This document shows, piece by piece, positions 1 through 11,297 of a DNA stretch of 64,000 nucleotides. A model generated the notes under the pieces. The model searched no databases. It was not told where the DNA came from and saw nothing but the letters and a program-made list of their open reading frames with translations. How positions within the stretch are numbered: position 1 is the stretch's first letter; every line of letters starts with the position of its first letter. This DNA comes from Utricularia gibba. Its lineage: Eukaryota > Streptophyta > Magnoliopsida > Lamiales > Lentibulariaceae. The position numbers and the translations under genes were made by a program. Where the stretch lies: the NCBI GenBank assembly GCA_002189035.1, contig NEEC01000008.1, positions 868,001 to 932,000 of the forward strand. Reading direction: 5' to 3'.

Positions 1-1848
1 CCACCAGATCGGACAGGGTACATACAGCACCGTATTTCGAGCTCTCGATTTAGAAACAGAGCAGATGGTTGCACTCAAGAAGGTTCGTTTCGACAACTTC
101 GAACCAGAAAGCGTTCGTTTCATGGCTCGAGAGATAACCATTCTTCGTCGTCTTGATCACCCAAACATAATCAAACTGCTAGGACTCATTGCATCTCGTT
201 CTTCATGCAACATCTATCTTGTGTTTGAGTACATGGAACATGATATATCTGGACTGCTATCTTCCCCAGACATCACCTTCACTGAACCTCAGGTACTTGC
301 CTGTGCTTCTCTTGTTCAAGTAACAAACAATGAAATCCAAGTCTTATTTCCATTGCCTCCGCAGATTAAATGCTACATGAAGCAGCTGTTATCTGGGCTC
401 GAGCACTGCCATTCCCACGGTGTGATGCACCGTGACATCAAGGGGGCAAACATTTTAGTAGATAACAATGGGGTTCTCAAAGTTGCAGACTTTGGGCTAG
501 CCAACTACCTCTCAACTCGCCCTCACAGACACCCTCTTACAAGCCGTGTGGTTACTCTGTGGTATCGCCCTCCGGAGCTCTTGTTAGGGTCAACTGACTA
601 CGGAGTTACGGTTGATCTTTGGAGCACTGGATGTCTGCTTGCTGAGCTCTTGATTGGGAAGCCTATTCTTCAAGGGAGGACTGAAGTTGAGCAACTGCAC
701 AAGATATTTAAGCTTTGTGGATCCCCGCCTGAGGAGTACTGGAAGAAGACAAGACTTCCTCATGCAACTTTGTTTAAACCAAATCAACCTTACAAGAGTA
801 CACTCTGGGAAACCTTTAAGGATCACGATGAAGCCGCTGTCAAATTGATACAAACTCTGCTGTCTGTGGAGCCACACAAGAGGGGAACTGCAGCTTCTGC
901 CCTCTCATCGGAGGTACACCCCTAAAGAAAACTGCTTGCTGCATTGATATATGACCTTTTCTCATGGGTGGTTTTGCATCAGTATTTCAGGAGAGCGCCG
1001 TATGCCTGTGATCCGTCGTCTCTTCCAAGCTATCCGCCCAGCAAGGAAATCAATATAAAACGCTACGAAGAGACTTCCAGGTGATGAATGATCCATTTGG
1101 AATTTCGCCTTGTTTTCCTGTCAAGCTTAACTGGTTTGCCCCCTCCAGGAAAAAGCAAGGTGGAAGAATTCATGCACCTGATGCCAGAAAACCAACTAGA
1201 AAACAGAATGGGATAAGTAAACATGCGCCAGAAGAGGTAATTTGACTTCATACATTCGACATACTGACAGTATTATATGGATACGTGACGTTGAATTGTG
1301 GTTTGCAGACATCACGTCTTCAAAAGACCAAAGCTGATAATGGTCGAACAGTCAGAGACAGAGTGCCATCATTCCAAGGTGATGATGGCATTCTTTCTGG
1401 TCATTTACAGGCTTCAACAGCCGGAAACAACTTCGCCATGGCAACGAGAAGGGATCCTGGATTGTCCTCAAGCTCAAGAAATAGATCCAGTTCCAGAAGT
1501 CTTAACATTGTGTCATCATCATCAATACTACCTCCCCATTTCAACAACTACTTAGATCCGAATCTGACCCATAACGGCAATAGCGATCAAGCCTTCGAAA
1601 GAACCAAGTTGTCCATGGTTGAGCAATGGCGGCTGTTGGAGGACCCCGGCCTCAACACGGCGAGTCACCTTCACAGTAGCAATGATCTTCAGCCAACGGT
1701 GAAGCAGAGGTACAATCACCATGACGACGAAACTGTCGAATTTTCAGGACCCTTGATATCGCACCATCGGGGGATTGATGAACTCTTGGAGAAACACGAA
1801 CGCCACATTCGAAGGACCGTGAGGAGATCATGGTTCCATAAAGGTTAG
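1..1848 (+). CDS. CDK-like Ser/Thr protein kinase (At1g18670/At1g54610 group), 5' end missing
   Basis: The gene runs off the left edge, and the visible part starts inside the kinase glycine loop (GQGTYSTV, nt 14-37). Five exons join in frame: <1-292, 365-913, 983-1080, 1149-1236 and 1309-1848. Seen in order are the ATP lysine (VALKK), the cyclin-binding-like helix (PESVRFMAREI), catalytic HRDIKGANIL near nt 430-460, DFGLA near 490, the activation-loop motif TLWYRPPELLLG, and a C-lobe ending in YFRRAPYACDPSSLP, which is diagnostic of plant CDK-like kinases related to CDKC. The tail after about nt 1060 is basic and Ser-rich with no known fold. These proteins are cyclin-dependent-kinase-like; the relative IBS1 is tied to defence priming. 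I infer an active kinase because all catalytic motifs are intact. The N-terminal extension lies outside the window. Confidence 0.9.
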
Positions 1849-3225
1849 TTAGACTTTTGCAGCCATTTCACATCTGCGATTTTTAGCCACATTGTTGCTG
1901 ACACTCACCACCCCCTCATCGCTCATTTTGAAGCAGCCAGGACCGGCAGGTGAACGTAACCTTTCAGCCTGAAACTCCGATGACAACCGCCATGAACACA
2001 GAGTGATGAAGGTGAAGCAAGAGGATTTAGGGCAAAAACTGTGTTTTCTGGTCCGGCTTGGGGAAACCGGTTCTGGCAGCCGGTTTTAGGGCTATTCAAC
2101 ACGTGTCTCCCGAAGCTATCTACTACAAATCACAAAACGACACGTTGAGTTTGCGGGCCCCACCAATGTCAATAATATTTATAATGAAGTTGTTTTTAAA
2201 ATAATGGCAATTTATTAGAGTATTGAAAAAAGAATATAATAATAATAAATTCTATTAAAGGTAAAAAAAAAAAAAAACACACACACACACACACATTATC
2301 GCAAACCTTCTGAAACTCTGAAGTTATTGCAGAAAGCTCATGAAGAGAACTTGAAACAAAAAGAAGGTTCAGAAGGAGGCCGAAATGGAATTGGAGAAGG
2401 CCAGGGGAACGCACTTCTCTAAAAGGGAAGTGAAAGACAGAGATACTGGCATTTCCATAGTGGCACCTGCGTTTCTTCCAAAATGGCCATCTCTGGATTT
2501 CTGTCCATGGATCAGCACACAGTGGGTTACCTCAGAAAGGGCCATATGTGCTTCTGAAAGTCGAGCCGTCAGAGTTTGTTTCCCATCTCAGAAAGGGTCA
2601 TAAGTGCTTGCCAAGGCTCTGGAGGACCCCAAATATTGTCTTTTAGCTGGTGGGAGTTATGAGATCTTTGGGTATTCGATGATTGTCAAGCCATCAAAGT
2701 GATGCATAGAATTTGTTTTCAACTTCATCAGGCCTGGTTGTGAAGGTCACTTGAGTTTCGGCATCATCTTAATTTTGGTAGCAGCATCCATAACAACTTG
2801 CTGTGAGCTTCTTAATCTCACCTCAATCCAGTATGGGATGAGAGTTGATATACATTCTTGTACAGGGCAGGTTTCTTCCACCTTGACAGGTGCTCTTTTT
2901 TGCAGCCCAGGTAGCAACAGCGAGCAATCACCCTCCCCTCTGATTTCTTGAGGAGTTTTGATGTGTAAGATTAGTATAAACGCAACTAGTGAGCAGTATC
3001 AGATGCTGATGATCTTTAGTAGGTTCATGTTTTAGTGTAACATTCTGATATGGACTAAAACAGGTTTCTTCCTCAATAGTGGGTTCGGTTTTTCATCTTA
3101 CCGAGTTCACAAGTTAAACCAGAGAGACAACATTGGACTGGTTCAGAAAAAAATGCATCCAGGAACCATTTTTTGGTTCAATAGCAAGATTCATGAAGCA
3201 ATGAATATGATCTGAGCAACAGGAT
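1849..3225. other. Intergenic, no gene supported
   Basis: An A-run followed by an (AC)n microsatellite lies at about 2263-2295. A 72-codon reading frame from 2385 has no recognisable family. It contains a diverged short direct repeat (CAGAAAGGGCCATATGTGCTT and its copy about 65 bases later), so I treat it as non-coding. The rest probably holds the 3' UTRs of the convergent kinase and membrane-protein genes. Confidence 0.5.
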
Positions 3226-4206
3226 CTATGCTGAAAACTTGGTCTCCATCTGTCCTCCTTTTCCTTGAATTGACATTTCTGTCTGCTGAGAGTGTGGATG
3301 CTCCATGTAGTCTTCCTTGCAACTCTTTAAGAACGTGAACCAGACAATGGTTTCAAGAACAAGAAGCATGGAATACAGGTAATTGATGAGAGCTCCTTCC
3401 ATGAGGACAGCAGGTTTGGATCGCTCAGATGCTCTTACAACACGATAATGAAACAGAGAGTTTATTGCAGCCAGGCCGATGTTTATGGACCCTGCTAAAG
3501 CCATTGCAATGGAGGATCTCTCCAGGATCAGACACCAGGCCTTGAGAATGGAGCTGAATCCTCCACGTCTCTCCATCCAAGAGATGATCAATGATAAGTT
3601 GCATATAATGCAAGTGCTCGTGAGGACGATGGAATATAATATCGCCCCGGCTCCTGAAAGAAGCAAATGAAGCTCCGGGGAGGAAAGCGCGAACACCTCA
3701 ATGAAGTTGAAGCACGTGACGAGGATGCAGAAGCAAGTTGCATTAGCTACAAGGAGGAGTAAAGAGGTGAAAGTCTGAGTAATCAACAAACTAGTCAAGC
3801 TGCAAGCTGAGTAAAACAGTGTGTTTGTTTGAAGCTGTTTGCTGTCCTGCAGTGCCAAAATCGTCGACGCCTTAGAGAGGAGGAGAAAGGAGAGGGTGAA
3901 AGGCAGAACCAGAAGATGGGCGAGGAATGCTTGGCAGAGCCTGAGACCGAGAACATGGAATATCTTCATTGAGGGTGGGGATCCTGAAGCTCCAAAAAGC
4001 AAATGCAGGCGAGCTTCGACTACTAGAAAAAGAGACGAGGAGGAGACGAATGGCTGCGACAGGGAAACAGCAACAGCAAAAGGGAGTGCAAGGAAGGCAG
4101 GAGTTGAAGAGAAGACATGAAGATTTTGGAGGAACATGAAGATTGATCTTCTCATGATTGCTGACGCCCTCTCCATTGAAACAAGACTCTCTGGTTTCAT
4201 GAACAT
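3226..4206 (-). CDS. Plant multi-pass transmembrane protein of unknown function
   Basis: This is a single-exon reading frame of about 326 residues on the minus strand. The frame stays open further upstream (to 4272), but only through a TTG codon. The first real ATGs are at 4206 and 4200 (MFMKPES), so I start there. The protein has a short basic N-terminus, then about six hydrophobic segments of 20-25 residues separated by short loops, and a polar Gln/Lys-rich C-terminus. The layout resembles the uncharacterised plant membrane proteins often mis-named 'polyadenylate-binding protein 1-B-binding protein'. That match is by general feel (length, even TM spacing, single exon) and not by a motif. 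No catalytic residues or signal sequence are apparent. The role is unknown. Confidence 0.6.
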   Translation of the reverse strand: MFMKPESLVSMERASAIMRRSIFMFLQNLHVFSSTPAFLALPFAVAVSLSQPFVSSSSLFLVVEARLHLLFGASGSPPSMKIFHVLGLRLCQAFLAHLLVLPFTLSFLLLSKASTILALQDSKQLQTNTLFYSACSLTSLLITQTFTSLLLLVANATCFCILVTCFNFIEVFALSSPELHLLLSGAGAILYSIVLTSTCIICNLSLIISWMERRGGFSSILKAWCLILERSSIAMALAGSINIGLAAINSLFHYRVVRASERSKPAVLMEGALINYLYSMLLVLETIVWFTFLKSCKEDYMEHPHSQQTEMSIQGKGGQMETKFSA

Positions 4207-4439
4207 CCCTCTCCCCACCTCCCAAAAAAGAAGTTGAAATGCAATGGAAAACCTGCCAACAACAAATGACAACTACATTTAGCAGCAACAGCAGCAGCAC
4301 AAGGAAAGATGCTCTTTTGCTGATAGCACACTTCAACTCCCCAACTACTCACTATTTCACAAAGGAGAAGAGGGCTGAGTCACTTCTCAAAAGAAGCTCC
4401 ACACAGTGGCTTTGTGAGACACCTTGGACATGAAGCTTA

Positions 4440-6010
4440 GCCTTTTCATCCCATGTCTTGCTTGTAGGTTAAAAAGGATTTGCCTTCTCTAATCATGCTG
4501 CTTAAGTCCTAATCCTCTTTTTTTTTGCAGAATATCAAATTTAATCTATATATTTATTATTTTTTAAATACATTAATGCTCTTTATGTTGACACTTTACC
4601 TATTATTTTTTTATATGTATGTTTTTTTATTGAATTTATAGATTGATTAATCACCATCATATTTATTGTCAATGACAATTAAAATGGGATTGCTTTGAAA
4701 TGATTGGCCCCTGGGTTCAATCATTGGATCCATTTGGTATTTGTAACCAGATGAATAAATTTGGGATTTGGTTTTTAAAAAATGATTCTGCATGAGATTA
4801 AGTTTATCCTTTTTAACATTTAATTGAGGAATTTTTAAGTCATAAATAATGTCAAAAGCATTTTTTTAAAAAAAATAATAAAATAAAACCAAAGTGTGTG
4901 TGTGGTTGTGGTTGTTTTTTTGGTTAGGTATGGATTAGATATTCATTTGATACAATTGCAACAACAAATTTTGTCTTATTCTATTCATTTATTGTGAAAA
5001 TTACTCATTTTATTAATTAAATATCTTGTAACTCTTTGGTTCTATTGCTTTATTTTGAACATGTTATGTAAAATATAAAATTTTATTTTGTATTAAATAA
5101 AAAATAACATATAACATAATATATATTATGTATTCAAATTTTATTATTTAATAAACAGTTATAGTTGTTCATAATAAAACTTAATATGAACATTTTATTA
5201 ATTTTTATATAAATTTAATTATTTTTAAATAAGTTTTTTAAAGTTTAAATCTCTATATGGGCCGAGCCGTCAAAGCTTGAAGGCCCATTAATTGGTCGGA
5301 GTAAGCCCAGATTACAGTTTCCCCTTGGCGCTGGCCGTTCTGCCTTCCTTTCCAGAGATGAAGGAAAACTGATTTTGCAGAGGAATTGGGGAATCTTAAT
5401 CTGCTTTGTTGAAAGAACCGATCTTGAACTGAACGATCAGTTGGGTGCACAAGGCCGTGCTCTAACCAAGAACCCAGATATGAGACAATGCTTTCACGAA
5501 GCTCGGCATCACTCATCGCAACTCATCATCCGACAAGATGCAGTGATATCAGATTCATATCCAAGCTTCCATCACACTTACCGGCAGCCGGTTGGACGTC
5601 CACACGGTACACGTCACCGCGAATGAGGATGGAGGAGAAGCGAACATGGGTAGGTGGCAGTGACGAAGGGGTGACTAGGAGAAAGAACACAAGGGGTAAG
5701 GCTGGTCCACAAACTTGTTGAAGTTTTATCCATTTTACAGTTGTTGGATGGTGAAACGAAAACCTGGGAATGGATGGATTGGTTTGGTGGACTAAGAGAC
5801 GGTGAGTCATTTGGATAAGACCAAATAAATGGGGACCCCAGTCACTTTTGCGCTTTTCCTCGCTCTCTGGCTCCTCATATTTCCCCGTCGCCGACGCTTT
5901 CCTTTATTTTCTCCATTCTCGGAGTTCTCTGTTTCTCATCTGATCCATTTTTTTGTTGGGTTGTCGAACCAGAGTGCAAAAAGTGATTTTGATTGGTATT
6001 TTTACAAGAG
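4440..6010. other. AT-rich intergenic DNA and upstream region of the thioredoxin gene
   Basis: From 4500 to 5250 the DNA is strongly AT-rich with no reading frame of note. From about 5250 it becomes GC-balanced. An 87-codon minus frame (5253-5516) and overlapping plus frames are present, but none has a recognisable domain or splice-supported extension. This part is more likely promoter and 5' UTR of the gene that starts at 6011, or a non-coding transcript. Confidence 0.4.
5258..5287. promoter_or_regulatory. Paired site II (TGGGCC/GGCCCA) elements
   Basis: TGGGCC at 5258 and GGCCCA at 5282 lie in opposite orientation 18 bases apart, where the AT-rich DNA ends. Site II elements bind TCP factors and are typical of plant promoters for housekeeping and organelle genes. 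The nearest downstream gene on the plus strand is the plastid thioredoxin, about 720 bases away, so the assignment is tentative. Confidence 0.35.
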
Positions 6011-6930
6011 ATGGAGTCGTCTTGCTTGAGGACTGGTTTTGGTGGTCATAGATCAAGCGATTTTCTTGTCAAGAAAGGAGGGAATCTGGGTTTCAGAATA
6101 TGCTCTGTTCTTGAAACACTCCAGTTCAAAGAAAGGGAATCGCCATCACTGTCTCTGGGGAAATCCTCTTTTTCTATGCTGCCAGATCACAGTTTTGTCA
6201 GAGTACGCATATCTTATCTTATTACACAGGAGTAGTATGTTTATTGATGTTGACATCCATTTTCCTTGTGGTTTTGCAGTCGGCTCCGGTGAACAAACCC
6301 CTGAAATGGTGGGAGAAATCTCTTCAACCAAACATGATAGAGATTCAATCAGCTCAGCACCTGGTGGATTCTTTACAGAGCTTTGGTGACCGATTGGTGG
6401 TAGTTCATTTTTATTCTCCTGGCTGTGGAGGTTGCAAAAGTCTGCATCCAAGGTAACCAAACAATGGCCAACCAAACTGTGCTGAATCAACCTAACCATG
6501 GTTACTTCTGAATCCACAGATCTGTCAACTAGCTGAGCTAAATCCAAACACCATTTTTCTCAAAGTTAACCATGACATCCACAAGCCAATCTGCTATGCT
6601 CTCCATGTCCATGTTTTGCCCTTCTTCAGATTCTACAAAGGCGCAGATGGAAAAGTCTGCAGCTTCAGCTGCACCAATGCAACTGTTAGTGACTGAGATT
6701 TTAGCCATCCATTCACATCTCAATGGACGTGAAAGGCATATTTTCTCACATTCACTCATGTATTACAGATTAAGAAGTTCAAGGATGCATTGGCTACACA
6801 CACACCAGAGAAAGCCAGCTTCTTTGGCCCCGGAAAAGGCTTGGAAGAATGTGAAATGGATGCTTTGAATGACATGGGATTGATTTCAGTCCCGGTGGGC
6901 GATTTTATTGGTTCCTTGGCCATGCCGTAG
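6011..6930 (+). CDS. Atypical Cys-His-rich thioredoxin (ACHT type), plastid; frame broken at one splice junction
   Basis: Four exons: 6011-6202, 6280-6452, 6520-6684 and 6769-6930. The first exon encodes a Ser-rich plastid transit-like peptide. Exon 2 carries KPLKWWEKS and the redox site SPGCGGCKSLHP, where CGGC replaces the classical WCGPC; this is the hallmark of ACHT proteins. Exon 3 has ICQLAELNP, VLPFFRFYKGADG and CSFSCTNAT. ACHTs oxidise or reduce stromal targets such as 2-Cys peroxiredoxin and ADP-glucose pyrophosphorylase. Exon 2 ends CCA-AG before GT and exon 3 must begin ATC-TGT in phase 0, so one base is missing at about 6451 (relatives have a Lys codon there). As written, the spliced frame meets a stop a few codons into exon 3. 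The expected product is about 230 residues, somewhat short in the C-tail. I read this as a sequence error more than a pseudogene, because everything else is conserved. Confidence 0.85.
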
Positions 6931-6936
6931 GATCAC

Positions 6937-7368
6937 ATGGAAGGTCTTTGTGAGTTTGTGTATAGCCTGCCTACTGGTAATTGTACAAAGCGAGTCAGGG
7001 TATTTACTTTTAGAAATACAAAGGCTTGCACCAGTGAAAATGTTGGTCGCAACTCACCATTTCTTCATGGTAAATCATTTTGTCAACATCTGGAATACGG
7101 AATAACAACACGATGGGGCTGCATCAGCAATGACGTCGTGAACAGAAAGCTCCAAAAACAAGCACTTTCTGGAAGAAACAGAATGTATAGCGTCATTGCA
7201 CCAATGATCTTGGAGCCAAGAAAATTAACAATTGAAATCACTCATCCCACTTTGGACGAATCAGAATTCAGAACCATAAAAGAAGAGCTCCCCTCTCAGT
7301 TACCAATACCCCATCAGTCTAAGCACAGAACAAGAAAAATGCAGGATCCAAATTTCGAATTGCAATAA
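6937..7368 (+). CDS. Unassigned 143-residue ORF downstream of ACHT
   Basis: An ATG at 6937, seven bases after the thioredoxin stop, opens a frame to 7368 in base composition less AT-rich than the DNA that follows it. I do not recognise the product. It is rich in Arg, Thr and Asn, with no signal peptide or membrane segment and no obvious splice sites. It could be chance in the 3' UTR, a relic exon, or the N-terminal part of a truncated gene. Function not assigned. Confidence 0.2.
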   Translation: MEGLCEFVYSLPTGNCTKRVRVFTFRNTKACTSENVGRNSPFLHGKSFCQHLEYGITTRWGCISNDVVNRKLQKQALSGRNRMYSVIAPMILEPRKLTIEITHPTLDESEFRTIKEELPSQLPIPHQSKHRTRKMQDPNFELQ

Positions 7369-7369
7369 C

Positions 7370-8870
7370 TACAAAGCACGGATACGTGGATCGACATTAT
7401 TAGTAAAAAATTTAAAAATATTAAATCGATTATATCATTTTCATGATTTTATCTACCACCATCCTTGGTTTTATCCCCCTTCCAACAATACTTTTCAAGT
7501 TATTACTAATTATATTAATAAAATAATAAAAATAATAAATTTTAAATAAATGTATACTAATCATATCCTAATAGGATAATTTCAAATTTTTCATATTCAT
7601 ATCTCAATACCCATATCGAAAGGTTCAAGCCAACAGTTTGACTTTATTCATTTTTAGAGATGATTATTATGTCGTTGTATATTTTTATTTATTAACTTTT
7701 CAAACATCAATATGGGATTGTTTTGAATTTTTGAAAAGTTAATTTATGAAAATACTCAATAAGTAGACATTTTTTATTTTTTTATATTCACATTTGTTTC
7801 TTGAAAATTAAATTCAATACATTAATTTCTTTAAATTTTTTTTTTTTGAAGTTTATGCAGATTTGTTTCCGATCATTTGATATTTTTTCATCCATTTTTA
7901 TGATGATTTTTGTTCATTTATTTTTCTTTCAACACCAAATACTTGGAAGTCAGTTTTTATTGATATACTTGAAATACTTTAAAATAAAACTATGAACCAG
8001 TATATTTCGAGTTGAACAGCTAATATACAGCATATTTTCTTGATATACAGTATACCAAAAGGGCAAAAAGAATTTATAAAAATACCAGAAGACAAGCATG
8101 GCGGTTAGAGAGGTGCTGATTCAACACAGATGAAAAGGGTCTCAATAGGAAGAGTTCAGACTGCATTTCGAGAAGAGTTGCGGAAATAAAAAAGTGTAAA
8201 GCTTTATGCATCAGAGAGATTCCCAACGACGAATCATCACACTCCGAACAGAGTTCTGATGTCCCCGTCTCTTCATCGTCACTTGCACAAGTACATAAAG
8301 AAGCCGATAAATGTGGTTTCAGAATTTGAAGGCCAAGAGACATGGAAATAGAAGACAAGCAACAAGGAATAAAAGCCTCAGAATTTATATACTTTTCATT
8401 GTAGGGCACTCAAAGTATATTTAACACCATCATCGACTTCCAAAATGAAGCATCACTGCACCAGAACGATGAACAAACACGTAAAAGATTCATCTTTCGC
8501 CACAAGGGGTAAGTGTATATCTCCACATTATACTAAGAAAAGCAAGAAAAGTAGCGGAATTTGGGAAAATTCTCGAGAGGTTGCATTGCGTTGCGCTGAC
8601 TTGTTGGCATAAAGGTTGGGGAAGCTAGAAGGGTTTATGATAAAGCCGGAGCTAGGGTTTCAATGAAATGGGTCTGGGGCATGCTAAAAAAACGGGCCTC
8701 TGCTGCAAGGCCTGATAAACAAAGCCCATCTTCTTCTTCTTCTTCCACGATCTTCATCCTTCGGTGTGATTTCTCCGGTAAATCCCTTCACTCCTGACCT
8801 GTGTGCTTGGTTTTTTGTATGTAGGGGCTTGAAGAAAGGAACAATCTTTTTTTTTTCTTTTTTTTTCACA
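7370..8870. other. AT-rich spacer and PPR gene promoter
   Basis: 7370-8070 is AT-rich with no gene. 8074-8640 is more balanced and has a 111-codon minus frame (8074-8409) without any recognisable domain. It could be a non-coding transcript diverging from the PPR promoter. Near 8650-8735 are a telo-box-like AGGGTTT, ACGGGCC and AAAGCCCAT motifs, the usual plant promoter signals for organelle-protein genes. Confidence 0.4.
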
Positions 8871-11297
8871 ATGGCCTTGAGAAACTTGAAAAATTTGCGT
8901 CCCCTTTTTCTGTCAAAGAATATTAGGAAAGTGAAGTCGGAGTCATCTTCTTTGTGTGATCCCAGCTCTGTTTGTTTAAAAACGTTCGCCTCTACTTTGC
9001 CGAGTATTTCGAATTTCAACAGGCTGTATTGTTCTGGGGAACCTCGAGGAGAAGGTTCAAGCGAATGGACTGAAGAAATTGAATACCTTGATGAGTCAGG
9101 CAGCGTTATATACAGTGGTAAGGGCATAAGGTCAACTGAGCCAGGGTCCGATGACCATTTTATGGTGGGTGGATTACGGAAGCCAATTTCGAATGTTCCT
9201 GCAGTGGCTAAGATTGTTGAAGTAGTGAAGAGATGGAGATGGGGTCCCGAGATGGAATCCCATTTGGATAAGTTGCCATTCGTGCCAAGTACGGCTCACA
9301 TTTCTCAGGCATTGAAGGTCATTGATGAGAGTGATGCTTCGTTGAGTTTGTTTCGATGGGCCAGAAGGCAATCTTGGTATCAGCCTAGTGATGAATGTTT
9401 TAGTGCACTTTTTGATAAGTTAAGTGCAAGTAGAGATTTTGATGGTATCCAGTCGGTTTTCGATGAAATGGCAAGCGATTTAAGTGGAACTGCGTTGTCA
9501 CAGTCTGGCTCCTATAACAGGGCTCTTCAATATCTAGCAAAGGCTGAGAAATTGGAGGTTACTTTCTGTTGTTTCAAGAAGATTCAAGAGCTGGGCTGCA
9601 AGCTTGACACTAAAACCTGCAATTCACTGATAACTTTGTTCCTGAACAAGGGGCTACCCTACAAGGCGTTTGAGATATATGAAAACATGGAAAAGGAAGG
9701 TTGCTCTTTGGATGCATCGACATATGACATGATGATACCGAGCTTGGGTAAGTCTGGTCGTCTTGATGCAGCCATGAAGCTCTTCTCAGAGATGAAGAGT
9801 AAGAGTTATCGTCCTAATCCTGGGATTTTTGTTGCCCTGATTGATGCAATGGGAAAGGCTGGGAGGCTAGATGCAGCAATGAAGGTATATATGGAAATGC
9901 AAGGTTTTGGGTGGAGAGCATCAGGAGCCATGTACGCATCTCTCATCGAATCGTATGTCAAGGCAGGAAAACTTGAAACTTCTCTCAAGCTTTGGGATGA
10001 GATGAAGAAAGCTGGATTTAGACCTAACTATGGGCTGTACACCCTGATTGTTGAGGCACATGCTAAATCTGGAAAGCTTGAAACTGCCATGTCCATCTTC
10101 TCTGAGATGGAAAAGGCCGGATTTTTACCCACCCCATCCACTTACTCTTCTCTTTTGGAGATGCAGTCAGCTGCTGGACAAGTAGATGCTGCGATAAGGT
10201 TGTATAATTCCATGACAAATGCATCTTTGCGACCGAGTCTCGCAACTTACACATCTTTGTTGACATTATTGGCAAAAAAGAAACTTGTGGATGTTGCTGC
10301 AAAAATCTTGCTTGAGATGAAGGCCATGGGTTATTCAGTGGAAGTTAGTGCTAGTGATGTCCTTATGGTCTACATAAAGGATGGCTCCATTGATCTTGGC
10401 CTGAGGTGGCTGAGTTTTATGGGTTCTTCAGGTATTCGTACAAATAACTTCATCATCAGGCAGCTATTTGAGTCTTGCATGAAGAATGGTTTATACGAGT
10501 CTGCTAAGCCTCTCCTTGAAACTTATGTTAACGCCGCGGCTCGTGTCGACCTCATACTCTATACATCAATTCTAGCACATCTTATAAGATGCCAAGATGA
10601 GCAGAAGGAGAGGCATTTGATGTCAATACTGAGTGCTACAAAGCACAAGGCTCATGCTTTCTTATGTGGGCTATTCACTGGTCCGGAGCAGAGGAAACAA
10701 CCGGTTCTAACCTTTGTCCGAGAATTCTTCCAAGGGATTGACTTTGAGTTAGAGGAAGGGGCAGCCAGATACTTTGTTAATGTCCTCCTCAACTACCTGG
10801 TCCTAATGGGGCAGATAAATCGCGCTCGTTGCGTTTGGAAAGTGTCTTATGAGAACAAACTCTTCCCCAAGGCGATCGTCTTCGATCAGCACATTGCCTG
10901 GTCACTGGATGTCAGGAATTTATCTGTTGGGGCTGCCCTCATAGCAGTTGTGCACACACTCCACAGATTCAGAAAGCGAATGCTGTACTATGGGATGGTG
11001 CCAAGACGGATAAAGTTGGTCACCGGGCCAACTCTGAAGCTGGTGATAGCACAGATGCTGAGCTCCATGGAATCGCCCTTCGAAGTCAGTAAGGTTGTGC
11101 TGAGGGCGACTGGGGATTCCGTTTCCGAGTGGTTTAAGAAGCCGATTGTGCAACAGTTCCTTCTGAACGAGATACCATCAAGATCAGATATTCTGATGCA
11201 CAAGCTCAACGTGCTTTTCCCCAGTTCAGCTCCCGAAATCAGATCCTTATCACCTCCCAAACCATTGGTCAGTGGGAAGAGAATGGAGCAGCGTTAG
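8871..11297 (+). CDS. Pentatricopeptide repeat protein with C-terminal SMR domain (EMB2217/At1g79490 type), organellar
   Basis: One exon of about 808 residues. The frame extends upstream to 8766 through a GTG codon, but the first ATG is at 8871 (MALRNLKNLRPLFLSKN), giving a basic, Ser-rich mitochondrial-type presequence. After a conserved non-repeat region (RRQSWYQPSDECFSALFD), about seven to eight P-type PPR motifs run from near residue 235 to 490, each with the pattern Y..LI....K.G....A...F.EM...G. Two neighbours share the near-identical core GRLDAAMK, a sign of recent repeat duplication. The C-terminus (LDVRNLSVGAA, later LVTG) is an SMR domain with LDVR in the LDxH position. The Arabidopsis relative is embryo-essential and mitochondrial. 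I infer an RNA-processing role from the family. The reading frame is intact. Confidence 0.88.
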   Translation: MALRNLKNLRPLFLSKNIRKVKSESSSLCDPSSVCLKTFASTLPSISNFNRLYCSGEPRGEGSSEWTEEIEYLDESGSVIYSGKGIRSTEPGSDDHFMVGGLRKPISNVPAVAKIVEVVKRWRWGPEMESHLDKLPFVPSTAHISQALKVIDESDASLSLFRWARRQSWYQPSDECFSALFDKLSASRDFDGIQSVFDEMASDLSGTALSQSGSYNRALQYLAKAEKLEVTFCCFKKIQELGCKLDTKTCNSLITLFLNKGLPYKAFEIYENMEKEGCSLDASTYDMMIPSLGKSGRLDAAMKLFSEMKSKSYRPNPGIFVALIDAMGKAGRLDAAMKVYMEMQGFGWRASGAMYASLIESYVKAGKLETSLKLWDEMKKAGFRPNYGLYTLIVEAHAKSGKLETAMSIFSEMEKAGFLPTPSTYSSLLEMQSAAGQVDAAIRLYNSMTNASLRPSLATYTSLLTLLAKKKLVDVAAKILLEMKAMGYSVEVSASDVLMVYIKDGSIDLGLRWLSFMGSSGIRTNNFIIRQLFESCMKNGLYESAKPLLETYVNAAARVDLILYTSILAHLIRCQDEQKERHLMSILSATKHKAHAFLCGLFTGPEQRKQPVLTFVREFFQGIDFELEEGAARYFVNVLLNYLVLMGQINRARCVWKVSYENKLFPKAIVFDQHIAWSLDVRNLSVGAALIAVVHTLHRFRKRMLYYGMVPRRIKLVTGPTLKLVIAQMLSSMESPFEVSKVVLRATGDSVSEWFKKPIVQQFLLNEIPSRSDILMHKLNVLFPSSAPEIRSLSPPKPLVSGKRMEQR

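Noticed and set aside
5253..5516. 87-codon minus frame near the site II elements
   Set aside because: No family resemblance, no splice support, and it overlaps probable promoter sequence.
8074..8409. 111-codon minus frame
   Set aside because: Cys/Ser/Leu-rich with no domain; considered as a divergent gene but unsupported.
8684..9127. 147-codon minus frame across the PPR start
   Set aside because: Lies over the PPR transit peptide and a T-rich tract; no recognisable product.
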